From Herminiimonas sp. (GTDB lineage Bacteria > Pseudomonadota > Gammaproteobacteria > Burkholderiales > Burkholderiaceae): 30,051 bases of DNA. Under the pieces are notes generated by a model. It searched no databases, was not told where the DNA came from, and saw only the letters and a program-made list of their open reading frames with translations. Of the stretch, positions 17,174 through 25,513 are shown piece after piece; within the stretch, counting starts at the first letter, position 1; each line of letters opens with the position of its first letter. Where the stretch lies: contig JACMQD010000036.1 in NCBI GenBank assembly GCA_014377155.1, positions 1-30,051 on the forward strand, written 5' to 3'. The position numbers and the translations under genes are program-made.

Positions 17174-18392
17174 GGATGGCCACCGCAGGGTCGAGGCGCG
17201 CTGCACGCTGCGCCGGGAACAAGGCGGACAAGGTTCCCACCAGTGTTGCCCCGATCGCGACATAGATGAACAGCATGGGCCCGACATCGAGCGTGAAGAA
17301 GGGAACGCCTTCGTCGTTTCTGGCATAGCCTCGCCACGCAGACAGAAAACCCCAACCCATCAGCGAGCCCAGCAGCGAACCCAGAAAACCGAAGATCGCG
17401 CCTTGCAGCAGGAACACCCGCAGTATCTGGCCGCGGGTAGTGCCGGTCGCCCGCAGGATGCCGATTTCCTTGGATTTTTGTACGACCGACACGACCAGCA
17501 CGCTGGCAATACCAAGCGCGGCCGTGATGCCGACAAACAGGCGAATCATGAAAAATGTCAGCGTCTGTCCGGAGAGCGCCTTGAAAAATTCTGCGTTTGT
17601 CTTGATCCAGCTTTCTACCTTGATGCCGGGCTGGGCTGCGATCTGCGCCGCCAGTGTTTCCGCCTCAAACGGCTCTGTCACCTTGACCTGCAGGCTGGTG
17701 GCGCCGCCGGGCAAGCCGAGCAGACTTTGTGCCGTGCGCAGCGCCATGTAGACGATGCCGGTGTTCTGCGCCTGGTTGCCGAAGTCGAAGATGCCGGATA
17801 CGAACAATACGCTGGACGCACCCGAGGCCGCCTGTATCGTCAGTTTGTCCCCGGTCCATACGCCGAGGTCTTTGGCCAGCTTCGCCCCGATCACGATATC
17901 GGTGCTGGCGATGCCGGCACTTCCTGCGATGATTTTTTCTTTCAAGGCGATCAGGCGCAGATAGCTGTCGGGTTCGATGCCGCGAACGCCCACCCCGCTG
18001 ATGGCGTCGCCGCGCAGGATGAAGGCAGCGCCTTCGACCACCGGCGCCACCACCAGGACACCGGGAATGGCGAGCGTGTTGTCCCGCAGTTTTTGCCATT
18101 GGTCGATCGAACGCGGGCGCTGCGCGCGAGGCTGGAGCAATGTCGCCATTTCAGCGTCTCCGCCCCGGCGCAGTACGCGCGGCGCTTCATCAGGTGGGGA
18201 AATGACGATTTGCGGCTGGTAGTCCAGCAATGTCTTGAAGATGCTGCCTTGCAGACCGCCGAGCAACGCTGACATGAAGACAATCACCGAGACACCGAGC
18301 GCCACACCCGCGATGATGAAAAGCGTTTGCAGAAAACCCTCACGCATGAACCGGGTGGCCAGAACCCATTCGAACGGTAGCAGCGGATTCAC
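17166..18392 (-). CDS. ABC transporter permease, FtsX/MacB/LolC type
   Basis: A 408-aa inner-membrane permease. One N-terminal membrane helix (about residues 18-45, [20 protein letters not shown]) is followed by a large periplasmic MacB_PCD-like domain. Three C-terminal helices form the FtsX domain (about residues 275-400, with [20 protein letters not shown], the coupling region). This layout belongs to type VII, mechanotransmission ABC systems such as MacB and LolCDE. The GTG start at 18392 overlaps the stop of the adaptor gene by four bases (GTGA). The block has no dedicated outer-membrane protein, so export would need a TolC from elsewhere if it is a tripartite pump. The substrate is unknown. 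Confidence 0.88.
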   Translation of the reverse strand: MNPLLPFEWVLATRFMREGFLQTLFIIAGVALGVSVIVFMSALLGGLQGSIFKTLLDYQPQIVISPPDEAPRVLRRGGDAEMATLLQPRAQRPRSIDQWQKLRDNTLAIPGVLVVAPVVEGAAFILRGDAISGVGVRGIEPDSYLRLIALKEKIIAGSAGIASTDIVIGAKLAKDLGVWTGDKLTIQAASGASSVLFVSGIFDFGNQAQNTGIVYMALRTAQSLLGLPGGATSLQVKVTEPFEAETLAAQIAAQPGIKVESWIKTNAEFFKALSGQTLTFFMIRLFVGITAALGIASVLVVSVVQKSKEIGILRATGTTRGQILRVFLLQGAIFGFLGSLLGSLMGWGFLSAWRGYARNDEGVPFFTLDVGPMLFIYVAIGATLVGTLSALFPAQRAARLDPAVAIRG

Positions 18393-19711
18393 GGAGTAGC
18401 CGGCGGCATGGCAACGACGTCGGCCCGCACACGCTGGCCGGCCTTGACGCCGACCTTGGCAACCGGCACGACGCCTTCACCCGCAGCAAGACCATCGAGC
18501 ACTTCGACCCGTGTGTTGCCGCGCAGGCCGAGTCTGACGAACTGTTTGACGGTGCGGCTGTTGCGCACCACCAGCACCCATGGTCTTTCGCTTGTCGCGT
18601 CTTCCACCGTATTGCTGGCAATGACCAGCGTTGCGGTGCGGCGTGCCGTTTCGATGTCGACCGACACGGTCATGTCCTGTCGTAGATACGCTGGCGGGTC
18701 GGTCACGTCGAGTTTTACCTCGACGGCGCCGCGTGTGGCATCGACGCCAGGATTGATGTAGGCAACGACGGCATCAAAACGATGGCTGGGAAATGCATCG
18801 GCAGATGCATAGGCTTTTAGCCCCGGCGCGATTTTCGCCAGGTTTTTTTCGTCGAGCTGAACCGATATCTGGGTATGACCGCTTGCGGCAAATACCATCA
18901 GCGCTTTGCCGGGCTGCACGATGTCGCCAACCTCCACGCTGCGCGCGATGAGCACACCTTTGCTGGGCGCAAGCACCCGACCCTGCGCCAGCCTGACCTG
19001 TGCGACCTGTACCCCTGCAATCGCCTGCTCCAGCGCGGCCCCGGCCAGCGCGGCATCACTACCGCCAGCAAGATTTGCCTGAACCTGGGCCTGCGCACTT
19101 GCCACCTGGCTGGTGGCGATTTGATCGGCGCGCTGCGCATCGTCGGTTGCTGCCTGACTGACGAACCCTTGCGCGACGAGGTCACGACTGCGCTCGAGCG
19201 CCTTGCGCGTTTGAAGCGATGTCGCTTGCGCTTGCGCCAGCGTCTGCACCGCCAGCGGCCGGTCAAGCTCATTGAGTTGCCGCACCTTGGCTTGGGCCTG
19301 TGACACGGCCGCGCGGGCTTGTGCCAGGCTGGCCAGGCTTTCACTGTCCTCCAGTTCGATCAGCAATTGCCCCGCCTCCACTGCCTGGCCTTCAGCAACG
19401 GCAACGCGTCGCACGCGGCCTGTCCCTTGCAGTGCCACCGTTACCCGCCTCGGTGAAATGATCCGGCCACTGGCCACCACGGTCTGCACGAGCGCACCGC
19501 TGGTCGCTGCATAGACCTTGATCGGCGTGCCGAGCAAAACATTACGCAACAAATACAGAGCCAGCATCAACGTCACGACGAGCGCCACGCCGATCTTCAG
19601 CCAAGTGCGCGGCGCTACGGCTTGTATCGTTGTTTTGGCTTCGGCTCCCGTCAGGGCAGCCGTGGGCACTCCGGCAGCAGTCGGTGCTGTTTTCACTTCT
19701 TGCCTGTACAT
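18389..19711 (-). CDS. HlyD/MacA-type periplasmic adaptor protein
   Basis: A protein of about 440 aa with an N-terminal membrane anchor (~residues 37-61, WLKIGVALVVTLMLALYLL). A biotinyl-lipoyl-like half follows (VVASGRIISPRRVTVALQGTGRV). A long α-helical hairpin rich in Ala and Gln comes next (about residues 110-215), then the second lipoyl half and a β-barrel domain. This is the membrane-fusion architecture that bridges an inner-membrane ABC transporter to an outer-membrane channel. ATG 19711 is preferred over GTG 19720; neither has a strong ribosome site. It is coupled to the permease by a four-base overlap and follows the PLD-family gene after ~136 bases on the same strand. Confidence 0.88.
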   Translation of the reverse strand: MYRQEVKTAPTAAGVPTAALTGAEAKTTIQAVAPRTWLKIGVALVVTLMLALYLLRNVLLGTPIKVYAATSGALVQTVVASGRIISPRRVTVALQGTGRVRRVAVAEGQAVEAGQLLIELEDSESLASLAQARAAVSQAQAKVRQLNELDRPLAVQTLAQAQATSLQTRKALERSRDLVAQGFVSQAATDDAQRADQIATSQVASAQAQVQANLAGGSDAALAGAALEQAIAGVQVAQVRLAQGRVLAPSKGVLIARSVEVGDIVQPGKALMVFAASGHTQISVQLDEKNLAKIAPGLKAYASADAFPSHRFDAVVAYINPGVDATRGAVEVKLDVTDPPAYLRQDMTVSVDIETARRTATLVIASNTVEDATSERPWVLVVRNSRTVKQFVRLGLRGNTRVEVLDGLAAGEGVVPVAKVGVKAGQRVRADVVAMPPATP

Positions 19712-19847
19712 TGAGACCACACCGTAAAGAAAGACTGCATTATCGATTGTTTAAACAAAAGAAAGGCAGGATGACCGGCCTCTATTCCTGATTGAGTAAA
19801 AGAGCAACCTCCGCTTTGCTTCGCGACCGTACGCAACCGTAAAACGC

Positions 19848-21458
19848 CTACAGCAATGCTTCCGGCACCAATGCGCCGAGAATCCTGACAAGCCAGCGGC
19901 GCCCTGCACTGGCGAGTGGTTCGCCTGCATAGCGCACGGGAAGGTCGTTTTCGATGGCGTCCCAATGCAGCGGTGCATTGACGTTGCCGGTTTCATCGAG
20001 CCTGACACGGAAGGCTTGATCAAGCATGGTGGCCTCGTCGAAAAGCGCCACCAGCTGCCGGCCCAGTTCCTGGCTGTCGATGCGAAGCGCCACTTCGGTG
20101 TTCAGGCGCGCGGATCGTGGGTCAAGATTCATCGATCCGATGAATACTGCTTCGCCGTCGATGACGACCGCCTTGGTGTGCAGACTCGCGCCAGAAGACA
20201 GACCGATCCGGGTCGGCACGGATGCCAGGTCGCCGGGGCGCATTTCAAACAGTTCCACTCCGCAGGCCAGCATCTGCGGGCGATAGCGCGCATAGCCTGC
20301 GTGGACAACCGGCACATCTGTCGACACCAGCGAATTGGTAAGGATGCGCACGCGTACGCCACGATCTGCGATAGCGCAGAGCATCGCCACACCGCTTGCG
20401 CCGGGAACCAGGTAGGGCGTGACCAGTACGACGTCGTGTTGCGCGCTTTCGACGGATTGACGCATCACTGAAAAGATCGTTTCCTTCCTGTCAGCAGTGT
20501 CATCCGTCGCGGCACGTTGCATGCCTGGTACGTCATACAGGACCGAAGCGGGCGCGACGATGAGAGGAACCGTTCCCGCACGCACCTGCCGACCCAACGC
20601 TGTCGTGCGCAGTGCACGAACGTATTCGCTTTCACTAAATTGCGCCTCCCGCTCTTCCATCTCTGTAGCAGCAAATTTTGAGCTGGCGGCTTCATGCGGT
20701 GCAGCGACGAGCGCATCGACCGGCACTGCCAAGGCGCTGTTCCAGAACTGGTCGAAGCTGCGCGCCATATCTGCCACCACCGGTCCGGCGGCGAGTACGT
20801 CGAGGTCGCCGAAATCGGTTTTTTGCGAGGCATTGAAATAGGCATCGCCCAGATTGCGCCCGCCGATCACGGCCACTGCACTGTCGGCGATCCAGAGCTT
20901 GTTGTGCATGCGACGGTTCAACCGGTCACCATCGCCGAGCAACTCCAGTGCGCGCGATATGCCGAAGCTACCCCGGCGCGAAAAGGTGTTGAACAGCCTC
21001 ACCTCCACATTCGGATGCCGGACAAGCATTGCCAGATCGAACTCGCGATTGCCGGCATTCATGTCATCGATCAGAAGACGAACGCGCACGCCGCGTTGTG
21101 CAGCCCTGAGCGCGCTATAGAGAAGCATCGTCGCGGTTTTGTCCTGTGCGACGATGTAATACTGCAGGTCGAGCGTTCGAAGTGACGATTCCGAAAGAGC
21201 AGCGCGTGCGGCAAAAGCGTCCTGGCCGGAGACCAGCAGGTGAAAGCCCGATTGGCCGGGCCTGTCTGCCAGATGCGGCAGGTAATTCTGCCCGAGCGGC
21301 GTCAGGAGGGGTTGATCGAATGCATATGACGCTACCCGCTCCGTATCGAATCGAACCGATGCGCAGCCGGCGCCGAGCGCTATCGGCGCAACTGCAAGCA
21401 GCAATTTTGCAGGAAGCCGGAAGTGCAGGTAAATGACGACGCTTTTGAACAGACACAT
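19848..21458 (-). CDS. Phospholipase D family protein, cardiolipin-synthase-like
   Basis: A protein of about 536 aa with two complete HxKxxxxD motifs: HNKLWIAD at ~195-202, followed by GGRN, and HTKAVVID at ~437-444, followed by GSMNLDPRS. Both are needed for the phosphatidyl-transfer active site. This fits PLD-family cardiolipin synthases or phospholipases that act on membrane phospholipids. The N-terminus (LPAKLLLAVAPIALGAGCAS) looks like a signal peptide with a non-ideal lipobox, so the protein may be a periplasmic lipoprotein. The start at 21458 is favoured over the adjacent ATG at 21461 because GAGG lies seven bases upstream; the longer frame to 21572 is unsupported. It heads the minus-strand block leading into the transporter genes. 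Confidence 0.87.
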   Translation of the reverse strand: MCLFKSVVIYLHFRLPAKLLLAVAPIALGAGCASVRFDTERVASYAFDQPLLTPLGQNYLPHLADRPGQSGFHLLVSGQDAFAARAALSESSLRTLDLQYYIVAQDKTATMLLYSALRAAQRGVRVRLLIDDMNAGNREFDLAMLVRHPNVEVRLFNTFSRRGSFGISRALELLGDGDRLNRRMHNKLWIADSAVAVIGGRNLGDAYFNASQKTDFGDLDVLAAGPVVADMARSFDQFWNSALAVPVDALVAAPHEAASSKFAATEMEEREAQFSESEYVRALRTTALGRQVRAGTVPLIVAPASVLYDVPGMQRAATDDTADRKETIFSVMRQSVESAQHDVVLVTPYLVPGASGVAMLCAIADRGVRVRILTNSLVSTDVPVVHAGYARYRPQMLACGVELFEMRPGDLASVPTRIGLSSGASLHTKAVVIDGEAVFIGSMNLDPRSARLNTEVALRIDSQELGRQLVALFDEATMLDQAFRVRLDETGNVNAPLHWDAIENDLPVRYAGEPLASAGRRWLVRILGALVPEALL

Positions 21459-22172
21459 CATGCCGCCTCGATGGCTGGTGAAATGCGCAAGCTCACGCGC
21501 GTCAACAATCAGCGGTTGCCGACGCACCGCCGGGCGCGCCGCCCGCCTTGCCATGAAACATGTGCCACTCATGCCGTCTGACCGCGCAGTCTGGCAGGAT
21601 CAAGCGCGACGAGCACGACCGGCGCCGGCAACCGTCGGTGCCGCTGGCGGTGCTACGGGGACGGTTTCGGGCATGCTTGAGATAGGAGTCACCTGCTTGT
21701 TCGTTGATCGAAGGCCTGGGGATTTTGGTGCAACTGCCAGGTTGCCAGGGCCCGCATCAGCCGCACGCACGCAATGACTGACAATGGAGTTTTGGCGAAA
21801 AGCCGGGATGCGTCTTTCGAAATTGCACGGCTTTGGCGGTTGTGACCCGCGGATCAAACCCGTTCTTTCAAAAGCGCACGATCGGAGGAATATTTTCTGG
21901 CTTCGCTGCGCGATCGACCGCCGGATGGCGTTATCGTTACGAATTAGTGAAGGAATACATGCTTGGCTTACCCGATGCGCTTTCGCATGCGCACATGTAT
22001 TTGCCTTCACGGTCGGCTTTCATTTCATATCTCCAGCGATTACGATCCGACTGGCAGATAGTCGGCGGTACTGGAAGGCCTGGGCTCGAAACCGGGTCCT
22101 GCGGCTGCTGCCAAGGGTGTCCTGGTCCGCTTGCAAGAAGCGGTTCTTTTGGCGTTGTAAGGAGTTGTTGTC
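21459..22172. other. Long intergenic stretch between the PLD gene and trxC
   Basis: About 700 bases in which I find no supportable gene. Overlapping frames of 114-161 codons on the plus strand and one of 136 codons on the minus strand (21600-22010) show low-complexity or Arg/Ala-rich translations and no ribosome sites. The promoters of the two divergent genes must lie here. The last bases contain the trxC ribosome site AAGGAG (22159-22164). Confidence 0.5.
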
Positions 22173-22619
22173 ATGCACCTTGTCTGCCCGTCCTGCGGCA
22201 CCACCAACCGGATTCCCGATGAACGATTGGTCGACGGGCCGGTGTGCGGGCGCTGTGGCGCTGCATTGATGGAGGCAGAGCCGGTCAACCTGAGCGATGC
22301 CGCGTTGCCAAAATTCGTGGCCGGCACCGAATTGCCGGTGCTGGTCGACTTCTGGGCAGCCTGGTGCGGACCCTGCAAATCGATGGCGCCGCACTTCGCC
22401 TCGGCGGCACGCCAGATGCCCCAGGTCCGTTTCGCCAAGGTCGACAGCGACGCCGCGCCGGCCGCCAGCGCGCGTCACAATATCCGCAGCATCCCCACCC
22501 TGATTCTGTTCAACGGTGGTGCCGAGGTGGCGCGCCTCTCGGGCGCGGTGCCAGCAGCGCAGTTGACGGCCTGGATCCTGCAGCACCTTCCACAGGACGC
22601 AACGCGATCATCACGATGA
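22173..22619 (+). CDS. trxC: Thioredoxin 2 (zinc-binding thioredoxin)
   Basis: A 148-aa TrxC. The N-terminal zinc finger has two Cys pairs, CPSC (5-8) and CGRC (25-28), and is followed by a thioredoxin fold with the active site WCGPC (64-68) and the cis-Pro in RSIPTL. It reduces protein disulfides in the cytoplasm using thioredoxin reductase; in E. coli trxC is induced by oxidative stress. The start has an ideal ribosome site (AAGGAG, eight bases upstream). It converges with the uncharacterised Cys/His-motif protein gene. Its presence fits the peroxide and thiol theme of the surrounding AhpD-like and catalase-like genes. Confidence 0.95.
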   Translation: MHLVCPSCGTTNRIPDERLVDGPVCGRCGAALMEAEPVNLSDAALPKFVAGTELPVLVDFWAAWCGPCKSMAPHFASAARQMPQVRFAKVDSDAAPAASARHNIRSIPTLILFNGGAEVARLSGAVPAAQLTAWILQHLPQDATRSSR

Positions 22620-22719
22620 TCTGCTCAAAGCCTTTTTTGAGGCGAATTTCTCGCATCCGCAGAAATCCGCTGTCTTCTTCGCAAAGGGCATGACGCACCG
22701 CGACCGGATCGAACACGCT

Positions 22720-23304
22720 TCATTTTTTACCAAGCGCCACCCGGAATGCTTCCAGCTTTCCTTCGTAATCGTCCGCATCGCCGTAATTCAGGAAATGCTT
22801 GTATCGTGCATGCGTACCAAGCATCTTCCGCGCGTGCTTGATCGGACAAAAATACTGCTCCGTTCGCGAAATGATTTCAGCGATGTAGGCAATCAAACCG
22901 GTGCCGTAAGCGCAATAAGTGCAATGAAATTTCTCGATGGCATTGAGATAGCCCAGATGCTGACGATCCATCACGATAAAGTCGGTGCGCCGAACTTTCG
23001 AGATGCCATAGATCGGGAAACAGCACGCCTGATAGAGCGTGATACAAAAATCAAAAAAAAGTAGCGGAATGATCATGGCGTAAATGACAGGTCCCGTGAT
23101 GAGGTTCTGCGGGCGATAGGTCACGAGCCAGTGAAACAGATTGCTTTTGAGCTTGCGGTGCGCACGCTTGGCCGATTGCTCGAAGATGATCCGCTTGCCA
23201 TTGATCTCGAAGAACATCTTCGTCTCTTGCTGGTGCAGTGCCGCCGCAAGTTCGTTTTCGAGTGCAGACATCTCGGAAAGGAGTCGGCTGATATGGTCGT
23301 TCAA
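22720..23304 (-). CDS. Uncharacterised membrane protein with a conserved-looking Cys/His motif
   Basis: A 194-aa protein I cannot assign to a named family. It has an N-terminal coiled-coil-like helix (about residues 5-30), then a charged part, then a strongly hydrophobic stretch at ~69-99 (IYAMIIPLLFFDFCITLYQACCFPIYG) that forms one or two membrane helices. A well-defined C-terminal domain follows with HCTYCAYGTG (His127, Cys128, Cys131) and YFCPIKHARK (Cys153, His157). The spacing of these residues suggests a metal or redox site; that is an inference. It is monocistronic on the minus strand and convergent with trxC. No signal peptide is evident. Confidence 0.7.
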   Translation of the reverse strand: MNDHISRLLSEMSALENELAAALHQQETKMFFEINGKRIIFEQSAKRAHRKLKSNLFHWLVTYRPQNLITGPVIYAMIIPLLFFDFCITLYQACCFPIYGISKVRRTDFIVMDRQHLGYLNAIEKFHCTYCAYGTGLIAYIAEIISRTEQYFCPIKHARKMLGTHARYKHFLNYGDADDYEGKLEAFRVALGKK

Positions 23305-23882
23305 GAATCCCCTTTGTGGTTAACACAACTGCCTCGCATCGCTTGCATTCATTTGACGGAACAGCGCTGCGCACCCGTCAGGGATCATAGCCTAGTCTTT
23401 ACCTTGAAATGTCGTTTGGTGCTGGCCTACGACGGCAACTCAGGCCACACGAGTACTGCGGGTGCCGACAGGATCATCGTGTTCATTGCAGCCCACGACC
23501 GAAAGGTAGGCTGATCACGTCAACGACACGGTGCTTGTGGGATGGTAGTAGGAGATACGCTGTTCATGCCCGATATCGGCTCGGCACACCGTGATTTTCC
23601 GCGTGGGAGTGTGCAAACGCCGTATCGCTCGGTCAGGAAACTTCTCGGTCTTCCTGGGGTCACGCGTTGTACCCGCCCGTATTTGACTCAAATCAAATTT
23701 TTTTGTGAACATAATCTGTATAAAAGTACTACTCGCTACTTGGAAATATTTTTGTCGTCAGGTTTTGACACGTCGTGACCCGGCGTTTTGGTTGCCAGAA
23801 CACGAAGCATGACATTTTTTGCCGGGCATGTTCATTGCTGCCCCTTTTAGCCAGCATCGGTTCCACTTCGAAAGGTACTACC
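23305..23882. other. Intergenic region upstream of the DUF2892 gene
   Basis: Nearly 580 bases without a supportable gene. The short frames here (for example 23542-23778) have no recognisable domains. The right half becomes AT-rich and contains the FNR/ANR-type box and -10 element listed separately. The left end should hold the promoter of the minus-strand membrane protein gene. Confidence 0.55.
23683..23731 (+). promoter_or_regulatory. FNR/ANR-type class II promoter
   Basis: TTGACTCAAATCAA (23683-23696) matches the FNR consensus TTGAT-N4-ATCAA with one mismatch. A TATAAA hexamer lies at 23719-23724. If transcription starts at 23731 (7 bases after the hexamer), the box is centred at exactly -41.5, the classic class II activation position. 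The first downstream gene on this strand is the DUF2892 gene at 23883, leaving a leader of ~150 bases. Box and spacing are seen directly; oxygen control is inferred from FNR biology. Confidence 0.7.
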
Positions 23883-24074
23883 ATGCATGCCAACGTTGGA
23901 AACATTGACCGTACCATTCGGATACTGCTCGGCCTTGGGTTAATTGGCGCTACGCTTTTTGGCGCCATCGGGGCTTGGGGCTGGCTTGGCGTGATTCCAC
24001 TTGCCACTGGAATTTTCCGTTTCTGCCCCGCCTACCTGCCCTTCGGACTACACACATGTGCGATTAAAAAATGA
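23883..24074 (+). CDS. DUF2892 (YgaP-like) small membrane protein
   Basis: A 63-aa inner-membrane protein with the DUF2892 pattern: MHANVGNIDRTIRILLGLGL, then a Gly-rich hydrophobic core (GAIGAWGWLGVIPLATG), then CPAYLPFGLHTC. Two membrane helices are predicted, with conserved Cys residues near the C-terminus. Relatives occur alone or fused to rhodanese domains (YgaP) and are linked to sulfur metabolism. AAAGG lies eight bases upstream of the ATG. Its stop overlaps the start of the AhpD-like gene (ATGA), so the two are probably translationally coupled and follow the FNR-type promoter. Confidence 0.85.
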   Translation: MHANVGNIDRTIRILLGLGLIGATLFGAIGAWGWLGVIPLATGIFRFCPAYLPFGLHTCAIKK

Positions 24075-24427
24075 GTCACGTCATTCCGTGCTATCGGGAG
24101 TTGACGCAAGCGGTGTCGAAGAACCTTGGCACACTGCGAACGGACCAGCCGGATCTGATGAAAGGTTTTAACGACCTGGCAAAAGCGGCGTCGAAGGACG
24201 GCGCTCTCGATAAAAAGACCAAGGAACTGATTGCGTTGGCGCTCGGTGTGGCCGCGCATTGTGACGCGTGTATCGGCTTCCATGTACAGGCGCTGGTGAA
24301 GCTAGGCACGACAAAAGCCGAGCTCGAGGAAGCCCTCGGCATGGCAATCTACATGGGAGGTGGTCCGTCGCTCATGTATTCGGCAAATGCGCTGGCCGCT
24401 TTTGACGAATTTTTCCAGACTACGTAA
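24071..24427 (+). CDS. AhpD-like carboxymuconolactone decarboxylase family protein
   Basis: A 118-aa all-helical protein of the AhpD/CMD family. The core motif is a CxxC pair (CDAC, Cys64 and Cys67) followed by His71 and preceded by Glu52, the pattern of thiol-active, peroxidase-like AhpD proteins rather than true muconolactone decarboxylases. It would reduce peroxides or act as a disulfide reductase partner in the cytoplasm. The start codon overlaps the end of the DUF2892 gene by four bases, so the two are expected to be made together under the upstream FNR-type promoter. No terminator was identified after it. Confidence 0.9.
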   Translation: MSHVIPCYRELTQAVSKNLGTLRTDQPDLMKGFNDLAKAASKDGALDKKTKELIALALGVAAHCDACIGFHVQALVKLGTTKAELEEALGMAIYMGGGPSLMYSANALAAFDEFFQTT

Positions 24428-24653
24428 AGCAGGAACACCTCCTTGGCCCGCTTGAGGGCTGGCGCCAGGCGGATGGCTTCCCAGGCGTCGCAAAGACGGC
24501 ACTCCGACCACGAAAGCGGCAGTCCGGAAACAGGTATTCGGCCAGCTAAGCGGCGTGCTACACATTCCCGGTCTCGGAAGCGTGTTACACCAAGACGCCG
24601 CAGTAAACAGTAGTCCATTTGAACCATAACAATCATATTCGAAGGGTCATCTT
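24428..24653. other. Gap with a pair of 9-base direct repeats
   Basis: No supportable gene. GTGCTACAC (24555-24563) and GTGTTACAC (24582-24590) differ by one base and are 27 bases apart, start to start. They lie about 60-100 bases before the Met-rich lipoprotein gene and could be regulator-binding half-sites; that is speculative. Confidence 0.4.
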
Positions 24654-24920
24654 ATGAAAATTTCTCCAGCAATATTTTCCGTCGCGATCATCGGTGCCAC
24701 ACTTTTGACCGGATGCGCAAGCCCATCCATGACCCATCCTTCTGACAGGATGGGCGCAATGGAAAAATCGGACGGTGACATGACGGCCATGTGCAACATG
24801 CATAAGAAAATGATGACGATGTCGTCGCAGGACCAAAAAGCGATGATGGACGAGCACATGAAAGGCATGTCGCCCGAGATGCAAGCGCAGCACATGGACA
24901 AGATGAAGCAGTGTATGTGA
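24654..24920 (+). CDS. Small Met-rich lipoprotein
   Basis: An 88-aa secreted lipoprotein. The signal peptide ends in a lipobox LLTGC with Cys21 as the lipid-modified residue. The mature part is hydrophilic and extremely rich in methionine (18 Met in the whole protein) with several His, including CNMHKKMM and HMKGMSPEMQAQHM. Met- and His-rich periplasmic segments often bind Cu(I) or Ag(I), so a metal-buffering role is plausible but inferred. No named family can be given. AAGGG lies about ten bases upstream of the ATG. It is on the same strand as the DUF2892/AhpD pair, 226 bases downstream. Confidence 0.8.
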   Translation: MKISPAIFSVAIIGATLLTGCASPSMTHPSDRMGAMEKSDGDMTAMCNMHKKMMTMSSQDQKAMMDEHMKGMSPEMQAQHMDKMKQCM

Positions 24921-25004
24921 CACACGGCGCATGAGCGGTTGCCTGGTCGCGTGGTATCAGGCTGTTGTTATTGCCGGGAGCTGGGATTGATGGAGGCTAA
25001 CGAC

Positions 25005-25444
25005 ATGCATCACCACAACGCGACGCGACAGCCGGGCATGCAATCCGTCCCAGTGGTTTCGACGAGCCAGGACAAGCCATTCACGGTCCCGGTATGCGGC
25101 ATGAATGTGCATGGGACTGTCTCGGACAGTCAGAAAACGCGGATGGCAGACTTGGTCCGTGCAATCGAAACCGTGATTGCACTGCCTTCCTATCGGCAGC
25201 ATGTTCCTGCTGATGCGCCGGCGATGATGTGGCCGAGGCATTCGTGGCGCCTGGCGAGCGGGTCAGTGGAAGTCGCGAAATAGCCGCCCAGCTTAAATTC
25301 GATCTGCGCTGCTATACCTATGGAGGCACCGTGCAATGGACCGCTGCGCGTTTGTACCAGGGACAGACGACAAATTTCCGTACCTCGGGCGGCGGGTTTG
25401 CGCCGGTCTACAGTCTCTCGCTTGTCGCTGATGACGCACATTGA
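25005..25444 (+). pseudogene. Decayed gene: two frame-shifted pieces of an unidentified enzyme
   Basis: A reading frame with a fine ribosome site (GGAGG at 24992-24996) starts MHHHNATRQPGM, holds a CGM motif and a helix VRAIETVIALPSYRQHV, and stops at 25283. In another frame, from about 25229 to 25444, the sequence continues with VAPGERVSGSREIAAQLKFD and then ARLYQGQTTNFRT..GGGFAPVY. This reads like the C-terminal end of a larger enzyme, possibly ATP-grasp-like. The most economical view is one gene carrying a frameshift and an internal deletion. I cannot name the intact protein with confidence. It sits directly before the cation ATPase gene. Confidence 0.45.
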
Positions 25445-25513
25445 TCCGTGGCGCCGTCCCGACCTTGATCACGAAAACGCTGCTTCGACGACAGCACGCA
25501 CCGAAACGCCATC

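Noticed and set aside
17112..18272. 386-codon plus-strand open frame opposite the ABC permease
   Set aside because: Low-complexity translation with no domain; the minus strand encodes a clear FtsX-type permease coupled to its neighbours.
22624..22641. Possible terminator after trxC (CTCAAA ... TTTGAG)
   Set aside because: The stem is short and AT-rich and the T-run is inside the hairpin, not after it, so termination is unlikely.
24349..24636. 95-codon minus-strand open frame overlapping the end of the AhpD-like gene
   Set aside because: It overlaps a well-supported gene antisense and its translation has no recognisable family.
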